Assembly: GCA_019359045.1 (NCBI GenBank)
Contig: JAHHIA010000009.1
Location: 62,001 to 126,000, forward strand
Reading direction: 5' to 3'
Source of the DNA: Scytolyngbya sp. HA4215-MV1
GTDB taxonomy: Bacteria > Cyanobacteriota > Cyanobacteriia > Leptolyngbyales > Leptolyngbyaceae
DNA: 64,000 nucleotides
Shown here: positions 35,750 to 43,987 of the stretch, piece by piece
Position numbering within the stretch: position 1 is the first letter of the stretch
Layout of the letters: the number at the start of each line of letters is the position of its first letter
Made by a program: the position numbers and the translations under genes
Notes under the pieces: generated by a model
Database searches by the model: none
Told to the model about the DNA's origin: nothing
Seen by the model: only the letters and a program-made list of their open reading frames with translations

Positions 35750-38700
35750 ATGCTAAGTGATATCAGTGAGTTTTCTATACATCGATTGATAGAAATCCAA
35801 GTTAGCCAAACACCTGATGCGATCGCAGTGATGGCTGAAGGAAAATCACTCACGTACCGGGCACTGAACCAACGAGCAAATCAGTTAGCCCATTACTTAA
35901 AAACTCTAGGAGTGATGCCAGAAGTTCTGGTGGGGATATGCCTGGAGCGATCGCTGGAAATGGTGATTACGTTATTGGCAATCTTGAAAGCAGGGGGGGC
36001 CTATGTGCCACTCGATCCCAGCTACCCCAGAGAGCGCCTGGCATTTATGATGGCGGATGCACAAATTTCGGTGCTCATCACTCAGGCTTCGCTCCTCACA
36101 GTGCTGCCTCCACATCAGGCAAAGGTGGTCGGCTGGGAGGAAGCCAGTTCCCAAATTGCTCAACAGTCTGAAATTGATTGTTCCAGTGGAGTGCGCCCCG
36201 AGCATCTGGCATACGTGATCTACACATCTGGCTCCACAGGCAAACCCAAGGGCGTAGCGATCGAGCATCGCAATACCGTTGCTTTTATTGACTGGGCAAG
36301 GAAATTCTTTAGTCGCGAGCAATTGGCGGGCGTACTTGCCTCTACCTCGATTTGTTTTGACCTTTCTGTGTTTGAGTTGTTTGTCACGTTCAGCGTGGGA
36401 GGAACCGTCATTCTGGCTGAGAATGCATTGCAACTGCCTAGATTATCAGCAGCTAACCAGGTGACGCTGATTAATACGGTGCCGTCGGCGATCGCGGAAC
36501 TCCTTCGCATGGACGGCATTCCCGATTCAGTCCATACCATTAACCTGGCGGGAGAACCGTTGCAAAACTTGCTCGTACAGCAGCTTTACCAGAAAGAATC
36601 GATTCAGCAAGTGTTTAACTTGTATGGACCGTCGGAAGACACGACCTATTCCACTGTGGCATTGGTGCCGAAGGGAGCAGACACACCGCCCGCGATCGGA
36701 TATGCGATCTCCAATACTCAGATTTATCTGCTAGATGAACAACACCAGCCAGTTGCAGCCGATCAGCCAGGCGAGATTTATATCGGTGGGGCAGGCTTAG
36801 CGCGTGGATATCTGCATCGTCCGGAATTGACGGCTGAGCGCTTTATTGCCAATCCTTTTAGCGATCAACCGGGCAGTCGGCTCTACAAAACGGGCGACCT
36901 GGCAACTTTTTTGCCCGATGGTCGGTTGAAATACCTGGGACGATTGGATCATCAGGTCAAAATTCGCGGATTTCGGGTGGAACTGGGTGAGATCGAAGCC
37001 GTGTTATACCAGCATCCTTGGGTACAGCAAGCGATCGTAGTCGATCGTGAGGTGCGTCCTGGTGATAAGCGTCTAGTCGCCTATATCGTGGCTGAACAAC
37101 AGGGGCAAAATGCGACGGATAGCGATTGGCAAAGGCGTTTGGCAATGCAGGGCGTTCGCCAGCAAGTGCATCAGACTCTGATCAAAACCCTGCGTCAGTC
37201 CCTGAAACAGCAACTGCCTGACTTCATGGTGCCTTCTCACTTCGTTTTGCTAGAGACCTTGCCTCTGACGCTGAATGGCAAGGTCGATCGTCAGGCGTTG
37301 CCTGCGCCCGATTGGAACCCTTACGAGCTAGATCGTCCTTTTATTGCACCGAGCACGCCGATCGAAAAACAATTGGCAGGGGTCTGGCAGCAACTGTTGG
37401 GGGTGTGCCACATTGGCTTGCACGACAACTTCTTTGAATTGGGCGGACACTCGCTGCTAGCAGTGGAGTTGGTGGAACAGGTGGAAGTGGAATTTCAAGT
37501 GGAAGTGCCGCTGGTCTGTTTTCTGGAAATGCCCACTCTGGCTGGGCTGGCAGCCACGATCGCGGCACACCTCGCAACGACAGCTCAGAGTGTGACCGTT
37601 ACTCATTCCCCGCTAAAAAATCTCAGTTCCGATACAGTTTTAGACCCTACCATCCAACCTGAAAAAAGTCCTCATTTGCCGATCGTCCAACCGCAAAACA
37701 TTTTTTTAACCGGCGCAACTGGCTTTCTCGGTGCCTTTCTTTTGGATGAACTGTTGCAACAGACCACTGCGAAGATTTATTGCCTGGTGCGATCGACCCA
37801 CGAAGCTGCTGGGAAACAACGCATTCAAGCAAATTTGGTAGCTTATTCCCTCTGGCGAGAGTGCTACAGCGATCGGATCATTCCCATCTTAGGTGATTTG
37901 TCTGAGCCATTACTGGGCATTGCCGCAGAGCGATTTCTTCATCTAGCGCAAGAGATTGATGTGATTTATCACAATGGTGCGCTAGTCAACTTTCTATATC
38001 CTTACTCAGCGCTCCGAACTGCCAACGTTTTGGGTACTCAAGAAGTCCTGCGGTTGGCAAGCCACACGCGACGAAAGCCGGTACACTTTACTTCGACGGT
38101 GGATGTGTTTGCGTCTTTGGATGTGCCGCAATCTCAACAGTTTAACGAAACCGATCGGGTGGAATTGGGTGAGCAGTTGATGAGTGGGTATGCTCAAAGC
38201 AAGTGGGTGGCGGAAAAACTGGTGATGGCAGCGGCTGCGAAGGGCTTGCCCGTCAGCATTTATCGACCCAGCTATATTACAGGACATAGCCAAAGGGGTG
38301 TATGGAATACGCAAGACTTAGTGTGCCGATTGCTGAAAGGATGCATTCAGATGGCAAGTGCACCTGACCTGGAGATCAGTCTGAATCTGGTTCCGATCGA
38401 CTATGTCAGTCAAAGTCTGGTTTACCTTTCTCAACAACCAGCGGCGATCGGTCAAGCTTTTCATCTGGTCAATCCCAAGCCCTTATCCTGGCAACAACTG
38501 ACTCGCTTCATCAACGCGCTTGGTTACCCTGTGAGGCAGGTGCCGTATGACCAGTGGCATGACTGTCTGCTCAAAGTAGCCGCCGATCCTCAACATCCCC
38601 TGCATCCCCTGCTGACTTGTTTTGCCAGCCAATCTGCAACTGAGAGCGAAATTGGTACTCATCAGTTTGGCTGCGAGCAAACTGTGCATCAGTTGAATGC

Positions 38701-38803
38701 TGCCATTCCCTGTCCTGAAATCACCCTGAGCTTAATGAAAACGTATCTTCAGTACTTCATCCAGAGTGGTTTCTTAAAGGTTCAGTCTCTAACAGTATGC
38801 TAG
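35750..38803 (+). CDS. Single-module NRPS: adenylation, carrier and thioester-reductase domains
   Basis: The 1017-residue enzyme has three domains. Adenylation (1-520) carries YTSGSTGKPKG (158-168), NLYGPSEDT (290-298), YKTGD and NGKVDR with the catalytic Lys511. The carrier (about 535-605) has Ser568 in FFELGGHSLL for phosphopantetheine. The reductase (about 645-1010) has TGATGFLG (654-661) for NADPH and Thr783/Tyr814/Lys818 as the SDR triad. My hand-read pocket code is D-L-F-N-N-A-L-T-Y-K, which I recall as an alanine code. There is no condensation domain, so the predicted reaction is amino acid to amino aldehyde, possibly to an amino alcohol or pyrazine. First gene of an operon with a kinase, cyclase and regulator. 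Confidence 0.92.
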   Translation: MLSDISEFSIHRLIEIQVSQTPDAIAVMAEGKSLTYRALNQRANQLAHYLKTLGVMPEVLVGICLERSLEMVITLLAILKAGGAYVPLDPSYPRERLAFMMADAQISVLITQASLLTVLPPHQAKVVGWEEASSQIAQQSEIDCSSGVRPEHLAYVIYTSGSTGKPKGVAIEHRNTVAFIDWARKFFSREQLAGVLASTSICFDLSVFELFVTFSVGGTVILAENALQLPRLSAANQVTLINTVPSAIAELLRMDGIPDSVHTINLAGEPLQNLLVQQLYQKESIQQVFNLYGPSEDTTYSTVALVPKGADTPPAIGYAISNTQIYLLDEQHQPVAADQPGEIYIGGAGLARGYLHRPELTAERFIANPFSDQPGSRLYKTGDLATFLPDGRLKYLGRLDHQVKIRGFRVELGEIEAVLYQHPWVQQAIVVDREVRPGDKRLVAYIVAEQQGQNATDSDWQRRLAMQGVRQQVHQTLIKTLRQSLKQQLPDFMVPSHFVLLETLPLTLNGKVDRQALPAPDWNPYELDRPFIAPSTPIEKQLAGVWQQLLGVCHIGLHDNFFELGGHSLLAVELVEQVEVEFQVEVPLVCFLEMPTLAGLAATIAAHLATTAQSVTVTHSPLKNLSSDTVLDPTIQPEKSPHLPIVQPQNIFLTGATGFLGAFLLDELLQQTTAKIYCLVRSTHEAAGKQRIQANLVAYSLWRECYSDRIIPILGDLSEPLLGIAAERFLHLAQEIDVIYHNGALVNFLYPYSALRTANVLGTQEVLRLASHTRRKPVHFTSTVDVFASLDVPQSQQFNETDRVELGEQLMSGYAQSKWVAEKLVMAAAAKGLPVSIYRPSYITGHSQRGVWNTQDLVCRLLKGCIQMASAPDLEISLNLVPIDYVSQSLVYLSQQPAAIGQAFHLVNPKPLSWQQLTRFINALGYPVRQVPYDQWHDCLLKVAADPQHPLHPLLTCFASQSATESEIGTHQFGCEQTVHQLNAAIPCPEITLSLMKTYLQYFIQSGFLKVQSLTVC

Positions 38804-38836
38804 TCGGTAGTGGTCAATGGGAAAGGAATCGAATTT

Positions 38837-41800
38837 ATGCCTCAACCCAAAGCATCTTTGACGCGCCGTACATTGCTCACTCTGGCATCCAGCATTGGGG
38901 TCGTGATCGTTGCGACCACCGCGATCGGCTACTTGTGTTTGGTGTCAAGCTATACCAACAAGACCCTGGAGAAAGTCAAAAAGTATGTAATTTTGCGAAC
39001 TGAGCGCGAACGAGAAATCTTTTCCCTGGCAATGGATGATCATGTCATTTTCAAACAGGCAATTCTTGATCGCTTTAAAACAGTCGGAAATTTTGACGCG
39101 CAAGCAGAGTTCGATCGTCGTGTGGTGCGGTTTCCCGATGGCACGATGCGCAATCGTCTAGAAGGATTTGACTATCGCAAAACCCCCGGCGTTTTTCTGG
39201 GGAAAAATGTCACGATCAATACAGATATCCAACGACGAGTTGTAACCTATTTTGACCTAATTAGTGCCTATGGACCTGCCTGGAGTAATCGATTTGTAAA
39301 CACTTATCTCCAAATTCCAGAAAATGGCATTGTGATTTATTTCCCCACCCAACCCTGGGCACAACAGGCGCCCTCAGTGCCATCTTTTAGAGTGACCGAT
39401 GATGAGTCTTTCTACATTACCGATAAGGCGCACAATCCAGAACGTAAAACGGTTTGGACGGGAATTTATTATGACCAGGTAGCCCATGCCTGGATGGCAT
39501 CTTGTGTTACGCCTATCGATCTCAATGGTCGTCATATTGCCACGTTTGGACATGACATTTTAATTGGACAGTTGCGCGATCGCGCTTTTCGAGATCACCC
39601 GATCGCAGGCACTTATAACATTGTTTTTCGTCGAGATGGTCGCCTGATTGTTCATCCAGAGTTAATGGATCAAATTCAGCAAGGAGCTGGCAAATTTGAT
39701 ATTGAACAATCCAATAATATACATCTTAAGAAGATTTTTGCCCTAGTCAAAAACAATCCACCCCAAAATGTCATTATTGACAATCCTCACCAGGATGAGT
39801 ACCTGGCAGTGCAAAATCTGGGTGAACCCGATTGGTTTTTCATCACAGTGGTTCCCAAATCGATTCTGGCTCAACAAGCATTGGAAGCCGCTCGGTTTAT
39901 TCTGCTATTAGGAATTGCCTCTCTGCTGATCGAAATTGCGATCGTCGCCTGGATTTTACGCAGACAAATTGCTCAACCCTTGACCGATTTTATGCAGGCA
40001 ACCGAAAGCATCGCTTCAGGTGATCTCAACATTGAACTCGACACCACTCGGCAAGATGAACTCGGTCGTCTGGCAATGTTATTTCATTCTATGGCGCGTC
40101 AGGTAGAAGCACGGGAGAAAAACCTGAAACAAGCAGAGGCAGAGGCAAAGCGGCTTCAGTTAATGGAGGCAGAAACCCGCCGTCGAGTGGAAGTTCTGAA
40201 TCAAACCTTGGAAAGTACTGTCAACGAGCGGACTGCCTACCTCAACGCCATTATTGACAACCTGGCAGATGGTTTACTGGTCGTCGATAGTAACTGTTAC
40301 ATTGCTCGCTGTAACCCAGCTTTGCTAGGAATTTTTGGCTTCTCTGCGGACGATTTGCAAGGGCAATCTTGCCAGACTCGGTTTAGTGATGAAGTGATTC
40401 AACTAATTGAGCGAAGCCACCAAAAGCCCACAGAAAATTTTGTGGCAGAAATGACTTTGAGTGATGGTCGAATTGTCAAAGCAGTGGCAACCGCAATTCT
40501 CAAAAACTTAAAAGATGAAGATGGCTCAGATTCATTCAATACGGCTGATCGATATATTGGTTCAGTCGTGCTGATTCGGGATATTACCGATGATAAAGCC
40601 ATGGATCAAATGAAAACCGATTTTATTTCAACAGTTTCTCATGAGTTACGAACACCGCTGACTTCGGTCTTAGGATTCGCCAAAATAATTAAGAAAAAAT
40701 TGGAAGAAGCCCTTTTCCCATTAATCCAAACAGAGGACAAGAAAGTCCAGCGAAATGTCCGACAAGTTCAAGAAAATATTGACATTATTATTTCGGAAGG
40801 AGAGCGTCTCACAGCACTCATTAACGATGTCCTGGATATTGCCAAGATGGAGGCTGGCAAAGTTGAGTGGAAAATGGAACCTCTATCAATCAAAGAAGTG
40901 GTTGAACGAGCGATTACAGCCACCACAGCACTGTTTCAGGACAAGGGTTTGGAGCTGATGACGAACATAGGCGCGGATTTGCCCATGGTGATGGGCGATC
41001 GCGATCGCTTGATTCAAGTTGTCATTAATCTCATCTCAAACGCAGTAAAATTCACTGATTCTGGGTCGGTTACTTGTGAAGTCATCGAAAGCGATGGAGA
41101 GATTCTAGTAAGCGTCATTGACACGGGAAGTGGGATTTCTTTACCGGATCAAGAAAAGGTCTTTGAAAAATTTAAACAGGTAGGAGATACCCTCACCGAT
41201 AAACCTAAAGGTACGGGCTTGGGACTGCCGATTTGTAAGCAAATTGTTGAATGTCATCAGGGCAGAATTTGGGTGAAAAGTGAGCCTGGAAAAGGCAGCA
41301 ATTTCTCTTTTGCGCTTCCTGTGAGTGCGGCGATCGCAACCAGCCCCAAAACCTTTGAAATTGAAAAATTATTACAACGATTAAAAGAGCATGTGGTAAC
41401 TTCGGCACCCGAAACTGAGCGAAAAAAGACAGTTTTAGTCGTCGATGATGATGTCCATATTCGTCAATTATTACGGCAACATTTGGAAGCAGATGGCTAT
41501 CAGATCGAAGAGGCAAGAGATGGACGAGAGGCGATCGCCCAGGTGAAGCAAGCCCGTCCCGATTTAATTGTTCTGGATGTCATGATGCCTGAGATTGGCG
41601 GATTTGATGTGGCTGCCATCCTCAAAAATGATCCCGATACGATGAATATTCCCATCGTGCTGTTATCGGTGGTAGAGGATAAGGAGCGGGGGTATCGGAT
41701 TGGGGTCGATCGCTATCTCACTAAGCCGATCGATACCGATTTATTGCTTAAAGAAATTGGCATTCTCATTCACCAGGGTCCCCTTAAACGCAAAGCGTTA

Positions 41801-42058
41801 GTCGTGGATGAAAATGAAACCACGGTTAGAACGCTGGTGCAGTTTTTGCAAACCAAGGAATTTAACGTGGTAGGAGCCTTGAATGATCAAGACTTTCTTG
41901 AAAAGGTTGCCTCGATCAAACCAGATGTGATCATTGCCAACCTGGGTTTCTGGAAACAATTTACGGAAGCAAAAGCCCTCAGATTTGAAAAAGATCTAGA
42001 AAATGTGCTGTTTTTCTTACTGGCAGATAATACCGAAGATGGCTCCAATCAACCTTAG
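38837..42058 (+). CDS. Membrane hybrid histidine kinase (Cache-like, HAMP, PAS, HisKA, receiver)
   Basis: ATG 38837 is chosen over GTG 38810 because AAAGGA lies nine bases before it. The N-terminal helix (about 15-38) and a second helix (FILLLGIASLLIEIAIVAWIL) flank an extracytoplasmic sensor of about 270 residues of Cache type. HAMP, a PAS domain, HisKA (His in TVSHELRTPLTSV), HATPase (GTGLGLPI) and a receiver (Asp in IVLDVMMPEIGG) follow. The last 90 residues resemble a second receiver with Asn at the phospho-Asp position (VIIANLGF). It starts 33 bases after the NRPS gene and overlaps the cyclase gene by 20 bases. Confidence 0.92.
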   Translation: MPQPKASLTRRTLLTLASSIGVVIVATTAIGYLCLVSSYTNKTLEKVKKYVILRTEREREIFSLAMDDHVIFKQAILDRFKTVGNFDAQAEFDRRVVRFPDGTMRNRLEGFDYRKTPGVFLGKNVTINTDIQRRVVTYFDLISAYGPAWSNRFVNTYLQIPENGIVIYFPTQPWAQQAPSVPSFRVTDDESFYITDKAHNPERKTVWTGIYYDQVAHAWMASCVTPIDLNGRHIATFGHDILIGQLRDRAFRDHPIAGTYNIVFRRDGRLIVHPELMDQIQQGAGKFDIEQSNNIHLKKIFALVKNNPPQNVIIDNPHQDEYLAVQNLGEPDWFFITVVPKSILAQQALEAARFILLLGIASLLIEIAIVAWILRRQIAQPLTDFMQATESIASGDLNIELDTTRQDELGRLAMLFHSMARQVEAREKNLKQAEAEAKRLQLMEAETRRRVEVLNQTLESTVNERTAYLNAIIDNLADGLLVVDSNCYIARCNPALLGIFGFSADDLQGQSCQTRFSDEVIQLIERSHQKPTENFVAEMTLSDGRIVKAVATAILKNLKDEDGSDSFNTADRYIGSVVLIRDITDDKAMDQMKTDFISTVSHELRTPLTSVLGFAKIIKKKLEEALFPLIQTEDKKVQRNVRQVQENIDIIISEGERLTALINDVLDIAKMEAGKVEWKMEPLSIKEVVERAITATTALFQDKGLELMTNIGADLPMVMGDRDRLIQVVINLISNAVKFTDSGSVTCEVIESDGEILVSVIDTGSGISLPDQEKVFEKFKQVGDTLTDKPKGTGLGLPICKQIVECHQGRIWVKSEPGKGSNFSFALPVSAAIATSPKTFEIEKLLQRLKEHVVTSAPETERKKTVLVVDDDVHIRQLLRQHLEADGYQIEEARDGREAIAQVKQARPDLIVLDVMMPEIGGFDVAAILKNDPDTMNIPIVLLSVVEDKERGYRIGVDRYLTKPIDTDLLLKEIGILIHQGPLKRKALVVDENETTVRTLVQFLQTKEFNVVGALNDQDFLEKVASIKPDVIIANLGFWKQFTEAKALRFEKDLENVLFFLLADNTEDGSNQP

Positions 42059-43451
42059 GCGACTGCTCCAGAGAAAGGATGTTTCTTCTGCTATTCAACA
42101 ACTCTTGAAGGTAGCTGAATATCCGCTCAGTATACGAGATCTTCAAAATGAAGTGATGTTTGGTGTCGATCGCCTCGACTTGCTCTATAAACACCCGATT
42201 GAGGTGAATGGGGAAAGCGTGGGTTGGGTGATGGGAATTCAGGGAGCGGAGGCGATCGCAACCTTGGTTTCTCACCTGATCACGCAAGAGCTAGAAAAGC
42301 GGTTGTTGGCGCAAGAAACGCTCGATCGCTATAAAGAAATCACGCTGCTTTATAACCTGTCTGAAAGAATGGGGGCGAAGTTAGACTTACCCGCAGTTGC
42401 AGATTTACTATTGGATGAAGCCCATAAATTCATTCAAGGTTCTTCAGGTGCTATGGTTTTGCTCAATCCTGCAACTGGGGTATATGAGTCCATTGCGACT
42501 TTTGGAGAAACTGAGATTGTACCCTTACAAATCCAAGCGGGAGTTGGCGTAATCGGGAGTATTCTTTTGAGCGGAATCGGCGAAATCATCAATGATATTG
42601 CCGCCGATTCTCGTTGCATCGCACAAGAAGCTTGCTTCAGTTCCCTGATTTGTGCCCCCTTGAAAAGTCAAGAGGAAGTCCTAGGACTGATTTATATTGC
42701 CAGTCAATCAGCCATTAACTACACTGCTGCTGATTTGAAATTATTTAATGCCCTAGCATCTCAAGCATCGTATGCGATCGAGAATGCATTACTGCATAAA
42801 AATAAACTCAAAGAAGAACGGATTAAAAGCAATTTAGAACGCTATGTTCCCTCTCAAGTGGTTCAGGCAATTTTGGATTCTCAAGGAGATGTTTCTTTAG
42901 CCCCCACCCGTAAAGACATCACCATTTTATTTTCGGATATTCGTAACTTTACAACCCAGTGTGAAGAATTGTCGCCGGAAGAAATTGTGCGCTATCTCAA
43001 TGAATATTTCACCCAGATGGTAGAAGTAATTTTTAGTCATCAGGGAACGGTCAATAAGTTTGTTGGAGACATGATCGTGGCGCTATTTGGTGCTCCCTCG
43101 CCGTTAGTTGATAGCGAAAAACGGGCAATTGAAACGGCGATCGAGATGCAAAAACGCCTTCGTACTCTGCCAACTCAATGGATTCGTGATAATTTCAACA
43201 CAGGGATTGGCATTAGTTCGGGCAGAGTCGTGGTGGGCAACATTGGCTCTCCCAGGCATATGGACTATACCGCGATTGGAGATGAAGTCAATACGGCTTC
43301 TCGTTTGCAGTCGATCGCGAAAGGAGGGCAGATTCTCATTACCCGCTCCATTTATGAAAAGACGAAAGCTGATTTTCAATTTCAATCCTGTGGCTCAATT
43401 AAAGTAAAGGGAAAAAAGTACGAAGTTGAAGTTTTTGAAGTTGTTTACTGA
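42039..43451 (+). CDS. GAF-domain class III adenylate/guanylate cyclase
   Basis: ATG 42039 (MAPINLRRLL) is likelier than 42003, and overlaps the kinase gene by 20 bases. The first 80 residues are unassigned; the start of the kinase gene's final region may be functionally linked. A GAF domain follows (about 100-260), then a class III cyclase catalytic domain with ILFSDIRNFT, VNKFVGDMIVALFG and DYTAIGDEVNTASRL. Both metal Asp residues, the base-selecting Lys and the transition-state Asn/Arg are present, so it should be active, more likely on ATP. No membrane helix. The eight-base gap to the response regulator implies coupled translation. Confidence 0.92.
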   Translation: MAPINLRRLLQRKDVSSAIQQLLKVAEYPLSIRDLQNEVMFGVDRLDLLYKHPIEVNGESVGWVMGIQGAEAIATLVSHLITQELEKRLLAQETLDRYKEITLLYNLSERMGAKLDLPAVADLLLDEAHKFIQGSSGAMVLLNPATGVYESIATFGETEIVPLQIQAGVGVIGSILLSGIGEIINDIAADSRCIAQEACFSSLICAPLKSQEEVLGLIYIASQSAINYTAADLKLFNALASQASYAIENALLHKNKLKEERIKSNLERYVPSQVVQAILDSQGDVSLAPTRKDITILFSDIRNFTTQCEELSPEEIVRYLNEYFTQMVEVIFSHQGTVNKFVGDMIVALFGAPSPLVDSEKRAIETAIEMQKRLRTLPTQWIRDNFNTGIGISSGRVVVGNIGSPRHMDYTAIGDEVNTASRLQSIAKGGQILITRSIYEKTKADFQFQSCGSIKVKGKKYEVEVFEVVY

Positions 43452-43459
43452 GCCTAAAT

Positions 43460-43840
43460 ATGACGCAAAAAATATTAATTGTGGATGATGAACCACATAT
43501 TCGTCGTTTGATGGAACAAACTTTGGAACCTCTGGAAGATGAAGGGGCAGAAATCCTAGTTGCCACGAATGGTAAAGAGGCGCTAGAACTCATTCAAAAA
43601 GAAACTCCCGAACTAGTTTTTTTAGATGTGATGATGCCACAAATGAATGGATTTGATGTGTGTAATCTGGTCAAACATGAATTGAAAATAGAAGGAATTT
43701 ATATCATTTTATTGACTGCGAAAGGACAAGAGTTTGATAAAACCCGTGGCAAGGAAGTCGGGGCTGATATGTATATGACCAAACCCTTCGACCCGGATGA
43801 AATCGTTGAAAAATCGATGGAGATTTTGGGACTGGCATAG
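43460..43840 (+). CDS. Single-domain (CheY-like) response regulator
   Basis: The 126-residue protein is one receiver domain with no output region. It has the acidic pair in IVDDEPHIRR, the phospho-acceptor Asp in LVFLDVMMPQMNG, Thr in LLTAKGQ and Lys in MTKPFDPDE, all as required for phosphorylation. It lies eight bases after the cyclase gene and probably receives phosphate from the operon's hybrid kinase or relays it. Its output partner is not visible. Confidence 0.95.
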   Translation: MTQKILIVDDEPHIRRLMEQTLEPLEDEGAEILVATNGKEALELIQKETPELVFLDVMMPQMNGFDVCNLVKHELKIEGIYIILLTAKGQEFDKTRGKEVGADMYMTKPFDPDEIVEKSMEILGLA

Positions 43841-43932
43841 AAGACTGCCCCGATCTGATTTTGAAACCAGGCTGAACATCATTTAGTCGTTTTAGTAAAT
43901 TTATCTGGCTATCATCCGTAACACAGTAATCC

Positions 43933-43957
43933 AGGAGGATCGTCTAGTAAACTAGAC
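43933..43957 (+). promoter_or_regulatory. Shine-Dalgarno followed by a hairpin, upstream of the binding-protein gene
   Basis: AGGAGG (43933-43938) is followed by GTCTAGT-AA-ACTAGAC (43942-43957), a perfect hairpin. An in-frame TTG sits at 43964. If the hairpin folds, the ribosome site would be about nine bases from that TTG. Alternatively the palindrome is an operator and translation begins at ATG 43988. Confidence 0.4.
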
Positions 43958-43987
43958 TTCTGATTGCATATAGGATTTTCAATTCAG

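Noticed and set aside
38649-38657. AAATTGGTA inside the NRPS gene, identical to the MITE end
   Set aside because: No surrounding similarity to the element; nine bases by chance within coding sequence.
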